From NCBI RefSeq assembly GCF_900102525.1, contig NZ_FNBZ01000001.1:496001-560000 (forward strand): a stretch of DNA of 64,000 bases. Reading direction: 5' to 3'. Shown in pieces: positions 60,245 to 64,000 of the stretch; the first letter of the stretch is position 1; every line of letters starts with the position of its first letter. The stretch comes from Allobosea robiniae (GTDB lineage Bacteria; Pseudomonadota; Alphaproteobacteria; Rhizobiales; Beijerinckiaceae). A program made the translations under genes and the position numbers. The notes beneath the pieces are model-generated. The model was not told where the DNA came from. It saw only the letters and a program-made list of their open reading frames with translations, and searched no databases.

Positions 60245-60951
60245 CGCGTCGCTCCGCCGAAGGCGGCCTGGCCGCGATTGGTGCGCTGTTCGAGCTTGTC
60301 GATGCCCCAGGCGGAAACCAGCGAGAAAAAGAAATAGAGCAGCATCGCCGTGCCGAAGAACAGGAACGGCTCCTTGGTCACGACATTGGCCCGCGTCGCG
60401 ATGAACATGATGTCCTGCAGCGTGATGACCGAGATCAGCGAAGTCTCCTTCAACAGCACCATCCAGTTGTTGCCGAGGCCGGGCAGCGCCACGCGGATCA
60501 GCTGCGGGAAGACGACGAGCCGGAAGGCCTGCGCCTTCGACAGGCCGAGCGCCGAAGCGGCCTCGCGCTGGCCCTTCTGGATCGAGTTCAGAGCGCCGAC
60601 CCAGACCTCGCTGGAGAAGGCCGCGAGCACGAGGCCGAGCGCGACCATGCCGGCGACGAAGGGCGGGATCGAGAAGCCGGTCCAGATTCGCTGCATCAGC
60701 ACCTGGATGCCGAAATAGATGATGTAGAGCGTCAGCAGTTCCGGCACGCCGCGGAAGACGGTGGTGTAGATCGTCGCCAGCGCGCGCAAAAACACGCTGT
60801 CGGAACGTTTCAACAGCGCGATGATCAGGCCGAGAGCCAGGCCGAACGGCAGGGTCGCGAGCGCGACGGATATGGTGTTGGCGGCACCTTGCAGCAGGGC
60901 CAGGCCCCAGCCGCCGGCCCCGAAGCCAAGCAGAGCGAATTTGTCGAACAT
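60241..60951 (-). CDS. Polar amino acid ABC transporter permease (HisQ/ArtQ type)
   Basis: A 236-residue permease, the partner of the gene at 59528. It has TIYTTVFRGVPELLTLYIIYFG and the EAA loop REAASALGLSKAQAFRLVVFPQL. It lies between the second permease and the binding protein gene, with 74 bases to the latter. Together they form the membrane part of a transporter for basic or other polar amino acids. Confidence 0.92.
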   Translation of the reverse strand: MFDKFALLGFGAGGWGLALLQGAANTISVALATLPFGLALGLIIALLKRSDSVFLRALATIYTTVFRGVPELLTLYIIYFGIQVLMQRIWTGFSIPPFVAGMVALGLVLAAFSSEVWVGALNSIQKGQREAASALGLSKAQAFRLVVFPQLIRVALPGLGNNWMVLLKETSLISVITLQDIMFIATRANVVTKEPFLFFGTAMLLYFFFSLVSAWGIDKLEQRTNRGQAAFGGATR

Positions 60952-61025
60952 GGGAGGGCCGGCGCGCGAGGAACTGAAGCCCGCCGGCCCGATGCGGCCG
61001 GCGGGTGATCATCGTCGATGTCAGA

Positions 61026-61799
61026 TCAGTCGAACTTGAACCACTTGTCCTCGAGCTTCTTGTGCGAGCCGTCGGCCATGGTCTCGGCGATGGCCTTGCT
61101 GATCATGTCCTTCAGCGCCGTGTCGGACTTGCGGACCGCGCCGGCGACGCCGGGACCGTGGATGGCGTCGTCGCGCTTCACCTCGGCGATCTTCTTGCAG
61201 CAATCCTTGCCCTTCCCCTTGAGGAAATCGGCAAGGGCGAGCGCGTCGGCGACGATATAGTCGAGACGGCCGTTGAGCAGATCGAGATTGGCCTCTTCCT
61301 GCGTCGGATAGAGCCGCGCGGTCGAATCCTTGTAGAATTTCTCGACGTAGTTGGCGTGGATCGTCGAGCCCTGCGCGCCGATCGACTTGCCCTTGAGGGC
61401 GGCCGGCGAGATGTCGTCCGACTTGGTGGTCTTCGGGCCGATCACCCAGATCGGAGTCTTGCTGTAGACCGAGGTGAAGTCGACCTGCTTCTTGCGTTCA
61501 TCGGTCGCGTTCATGCCGGCGAAGATGACGTCATACTTGTTGGCCTGCAGCGCCGGGATGATGCCGTCCCAATCCTGCACGACCCAGGTGCATTTCACCT
61601 TCATCTTCTCGCAGAGCAGGTTGCCGTAATCGATCTCGAAGCCTTCGAGCTCCTTCTTGGCATTCAGGTTGTTGTAGGGCGGATAGGCACCCTCCGTGCC
61701 GATCCGGATCTCCTTCCACTCCTTGGCCTGGGCGAGCGCCCCTGTCGCGCCGACGACCGTCAACGCCGCCGCCGCGATAAAACGAACGAAACTCTTCAT
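61026..61799 (-). CDS. Amino acid ABC transporter substrate-binding protein (HisJ/ArgT-like)
   Basis: A 257-residue periplasmic binding protein with a signal peptide ending GALAQA. Family features: IRIGTEGAYPPYNN, GFEIDYGNLLCEKM, WDGIIPALQANKYDVIFAGM, and the TDERKKQVDFT strand. The ligand is probably lysine, arginine, ornithine or histidine. It heads the three-gene transporter operon; no ATP-binding subunit gene is next to it in the window, so that must come from elsewhere. The 200 bases upstream hold no gene. Confidence 0.93.
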   Translation of the reverse strand: MKSFVRFIAAAALTVVGATGALAQAKEWKEIRIGTEGAYPPYNNLNAKKELEGFEIDYGNLLCEKMKVKCTWVVQDWDGIIPALQANKYDVIFAGMNATDERKKQVDFTSVYSKTPIWVIGPKTTKSDDISPAALKGKSIGAQGSTIHANYVEKFYKDSTARLYPTQEEANLDLLNGRLDYIVADALALADFLKGKGKDCCKKIAEVKRDDAIHGPGVAGAVRKSDTALKDMISKAIAETMADGSHKKLEDKWFKFD

Positions 61800-61998
61800 G
61801 GGACCTCCGCAGATTCAGCCGGCCGGTCTTGCTGTTGTCCCGGTCCGGTTCTGTGGCGACAGATTGGGCGCAGTTTCATTCCACTCGCAAGAGGGAGCGA
61901 TGCAGCTTTTCGCAGCTTGCGCGTCCAAATCCGCGCCTGGAGCCGGGATGCGACCAAAGAAGCAGGGCTATAGGCAGGGCGGAGATCCGCCGCCCTAC

Positions 61999-63201
61999 TC
62001 AGCGGCGAGCGTCGAGAACCGCGACGATCCAGATCGCGAGCCCGCCGAGCGCCAGCGCCGCACCGACCCAGCCGGTCGAGGTCCAGCCGTAGCCAGCGGC
62101 GATCGCCATGCCGCCGAGCCAGGGGCCGAGCGCATTGGCGGTGTTGAAGGCGCTGTGATTGAGCGCGGCAGCCAGCGTCTGCGCGTCGTCGGCGACATCC
62201 ATCAACCGGGTCTGCAGCATGGCACCGAGCCCGCCGCCGCTGCCGATCATGAAGATGACCAGCGACACCGCCCAGATATTGCCGGCAGCGAAGGGAAAGG
62301 CCGCCAGCCAGAAGGCGCTCCAAAGCAGCATGCCCGCGGTTGCGGGAACGAGCGCCCTGTCAGCCGCCCAGCCGGCGACGAGCGTGCCTGCCGTCAGCCC
62401 CAGACCGAAGACCGCGAGCACGACCGGGACCAGCGCGGGCGAGACCCCGGTCACCGCCATCAGCGTCGAAGCGAGATAAGCGTAGACGGCGAAGAGCCCG
62501 CCGAAGCCGATGGCGCCGGTCGCGAGCGTCAGCCAGACCTGCCGGCGCCTCAGCGCACCGAGCTCCCGCAATGGGCTCGCGCCAGGCTGCACTGCATCGC
62601 GCGGCGCAAACAGCGCGATCAGGAGGGCCGTCAGCAAGGCGAGCGCGGAGACGATGGTAAAACCCGAGCGCCAGCCCAGGACCTGCCCCATCCAGCTTGC
62701 GACGGGAACGCCGATGATCGTCGCGACCGTCAGACCGAGCATGACGCGCGCCACCGACTGCGCCCGCCGGTTCGGCGCCGAGAGGGAGGCTGCGACCAGC
62801 GCCGCGACCCCGAAATAAGCGCCATGCGGCAGCCCGCTCAGGAAACGGAAGACCAGCATCCAGTGATAGTTCGGGGCGAGCGCGCTCAGCCCGTTGCCGA
62901 GCGCGAACAGGCCCATCAGCCCGATCAGCAGCGTCCGGCGCGGAATCCGCGCCGCCAGCACCGCGATCAGCGGCGCGCCGACGACGACGCCGAGCGCATA
63001 GACGCTGATGACGTGGCCGGCCGTCGGCTCGTCGACGCCAAGCCCCGCCGAGACGTAAGGCAACAGGCTCATCGCCGCGAATTCGGTGGTGCCGATGGCG
63101 AAGCCGCCCATGGCCAGCGCGAACAGCACCAGCCCCACCGGGACGGGCGTACGGGCGGATACCGGCGCATCCAGGCTGCGATCGTTCGCGGCGAGTGTCA
63201 T
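61999..63201 (-). CDS. MFS transporter, AraJ/DHA1-like
   Basis: A 400-residue twelve-helix transporter of the DHA1 branch: the start GLVLFALAMGGFAIGTTEFAAMSLLP is the hallmark of the AraJ/YdhP-type group, whose members export sugars or drugs. Motif A is reduced (LAARIPRRTLLIGL). The protein contains RFLSGLPHGAYFGVAA. The substrate is unknown. It is a single gene, divergent from the last gene in the window. Confidence 0.88.
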   Translation of the reverse strand: MTLAANDRSLDAPVSARTPVPVGLVLFALAMGGFAIGTTEFAAMSLLPYVSAGLGVDEPTAGHVISVYALGVVVGAPLIAVLAARIPRRTLLIGLMGLFALGNGLSALAPNYHWMLVFRFLSGLPHGAYFGVAALVAASLSAPNRRAQSVARVMLGLTVATIIGVPVASWMGQVLGWRSGFTIVSALALLTALLIALFAPRDAVQPGASPLRELGALRRRQVWLTLATGAIGFGGLFAVYAYLASTLMAVTGVSPALVPVVLAVFGLGLTAGTLVAGWAADRALVPATAGMLLWSAFWLAAFPFAAGNIWAVSLVIFMIGSGGGLGAMLQTRLMDVADDAQTLAAALNHSAFNTANALGPWLGGMAIAAGYGWTSTGWVGAALALGGLAIWIVAVLDARR

Positions 63202-63380
63202 GACGGGCTTTCACGGAGAAGCAGGCGCAATGCTGCGCCGCAACATGAGATAGCCATGCAGCATCGACCGATCAACGTCATGCGTGACGATATTTCATGC
63301 AATCAGCGCATATCGTTTTGGCTTCCAGGCGTTCGAGCCGAATGCGCTATAAGGCGGCTTCCCAGACAGGCGAGAGCGAC

Positions 63381-64000
63381 GTGATACCCTGGACCACCCT
63401 CGATACCGCAGCGCTGCCGGACGGCAGCGGCGACCTCCGGCTGAAGCAGCGCGGCAGCGAATTCTCGATCATGCTCGGCAGCAACGAGCTGATGAACAGC
63501 CGGCTCAGCGGCTCGGAGGAGGCGCTGGCGACCCTGGTCTGCGACCGGCTGGGACAGCGCCGGCAGCCGAGCATCCTGATCGGCGGCCTGGGGATGGGCT
63601 TCACCTTGCGGGCCGCGCTCGCCAAGCTGCCTGACGACGCGCAGGTGGAGGTGGCCGAGTTGATCCCCGCCGTCGTCGCCTGGGCGCGGGGGCCGATGGC
63701 CGCAGTCTTCGGCGGCAGCCTCGACGATGCCCGCGTGCAGATGCGTGTCACCGACGTCGCCGCGGCCATCGCGGCCGGCAAAGGGCGCCACGACGCCATC
63801 CTGCTCGATGTCGACAATGGTCCGGAGGGGTTGACCGTGGCCGGCAACGACCAGCTCTACGGGGCGGCGGGGCTGCAGGCCGCCAAAGCCGCGCTGCGGC
63901 CCGGCGGCATTCTCGCGGTCTGGTCCTCGGGGCCGGACCATGGCTTCACCCGGCGGCTGCGCCAGGCCGGCTTCGCCACCGAAGAGGTGACGGCACGCGC
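63381..64000 (+). CDS. Spermidine synthase-like protein (SAM-binding), 5' part, cut by right edge
   Basis: The frame is open from GTG 63381 to the window end, at least 206 residues. It begins VIPWTTLDTAALPDGSG; the similar start IPWxxLDTA occurs in a spermidine-synthase-like family in alphaproteobacteria. The SAM/aminopropyl site is SILIGGLGMGFTLRAAL, and the acidic motif after is VEVAELIPAVVAWARGPM; later come DAILLDVDNGPEG and LRPGGILAVWSS. An in-frame ATG at 63342 is an alternative start. Whether it makes polyamines is doubtful, as these short relatives are often uncharacterised methyltransferase-like proteins. Confidence 0.78.
   Translation, partial: MIPWTTLDTAALPDGSGDLRLKQRGSEFSIMLGSNELMNSRLSGSEEALATLVCDRLGQRRQPSILIGGLGMGFTLRAALAKLPDDAQVEVAELIPAVVAWARGPMAAVFGGSLDDARVQMRVTDVAAAIAAGKGRHDAILLDVDNGPEGLTVAGNDQLYGAAGLQAAKAALRPGGILAVWSSGPDHGFTRRLRQAGFATEEVTAR

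Noticed and set aside
1..64000. CRISPR arrays, rRNA genes, complete insertion sequences
   Set aside because: I looked for regularly spaced identical repeats, rRNA sequences and transposase genes and saw none.

Overview
The window reads as chromosome of a GC-rich alphaproteobacterium of the Rhizobiales (Hyphomicrobiales). Support for this comes from the psd-pssA pair, the DUF2865 and DUF2059 proteins, the maf/yacG neighbourhood, class II DAHP synthase, Tct and TRAP solute-binding proteins, an NWSGFYLGG-type outer membrane barrel and many GTCAT...ATGAC intergenic palindromes. Overall the gene style is closest to Bosea or a neighbouring family, but that is an inference from remembered families, not a search result.

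Bases 1 to about 7,900 are accessory DNA, probably the right-hand part of an integrated element. It starts inside a tyrosine recombinase that runs off the left edge. It continues with a small membrane protein, an unknown protein, a stretch with iteron-like repeats, a small serine recombinase with a palindrome just upstream, an HNH endonuclease, a secreted Cys-rich protein, several small unknown genes, and a gene pair coding for a zinc-ribbon DUF4145 (HEPN-like) protein and a TIR-like/winged-helix protein. It appears to end at 7879-7896, where 18 bases segment exactly like the 3' end of a tRNA gene (T-stem, acceptor strand, discriminator, CCA), as expected for the far attachment site of a tRNA-integrated island. 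The DUF4145-TIR pair is the best candidate for an undescribed defence system.

From about 7,960 the genes are chromosomal housekeeping and transport genes: type II NADH dehydrogenase; maf, an SDR and yacG; phospholipid synthesis (psd, pssA); an ATM1-type ABC exporter; cysS, a 36-residue reading frame and cimA in an overlapping operon; CreA and LprI-like secreted proteins; an FAH-family hydrolase with a divergent TRAP binding protein and a MarR regulator; purC; a DUF2865 protein; a KgtP-like symporter; gltX; an outer membrane barrel; class II DAHP synthase; glutathione reductase with an O-antigen-ligase-like protein; a complete tctCBA tricarboxylate transporter; an APC permease; rpiA; gph; tRNA-Val(CAC); cell-wall enzymes (lytic transglycosylase with SPOR, L,D-transpeptidase); moaA; an uncharacterised three-gene membrane/vWA-like cluster; a soluble chemoreceptor with a PilZ domain; drug/metabolite exporters; a methionine aminopeptidase; a polar amino acid ABC transporter lacking its ATPase; an AraJ-like MFS protein; and the start of a spermidine-synthase-like gene cut by the right edge.

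The most striking regulatory feature is upstream of cysS. A sigma70-like promoter starts exactly at the ATG of a 14-codon leader peptide that ends in Cys-Ile-Ile-Cys-Arg. It is followed by a perfect 10-bp antiterminator-type pairing and a hairpin plus T-run. This looks like ribosome-mediated attenuation controlling an operon that both charges tRNA-Cys (cysS) and makes an isoleucine precursor (cimA).
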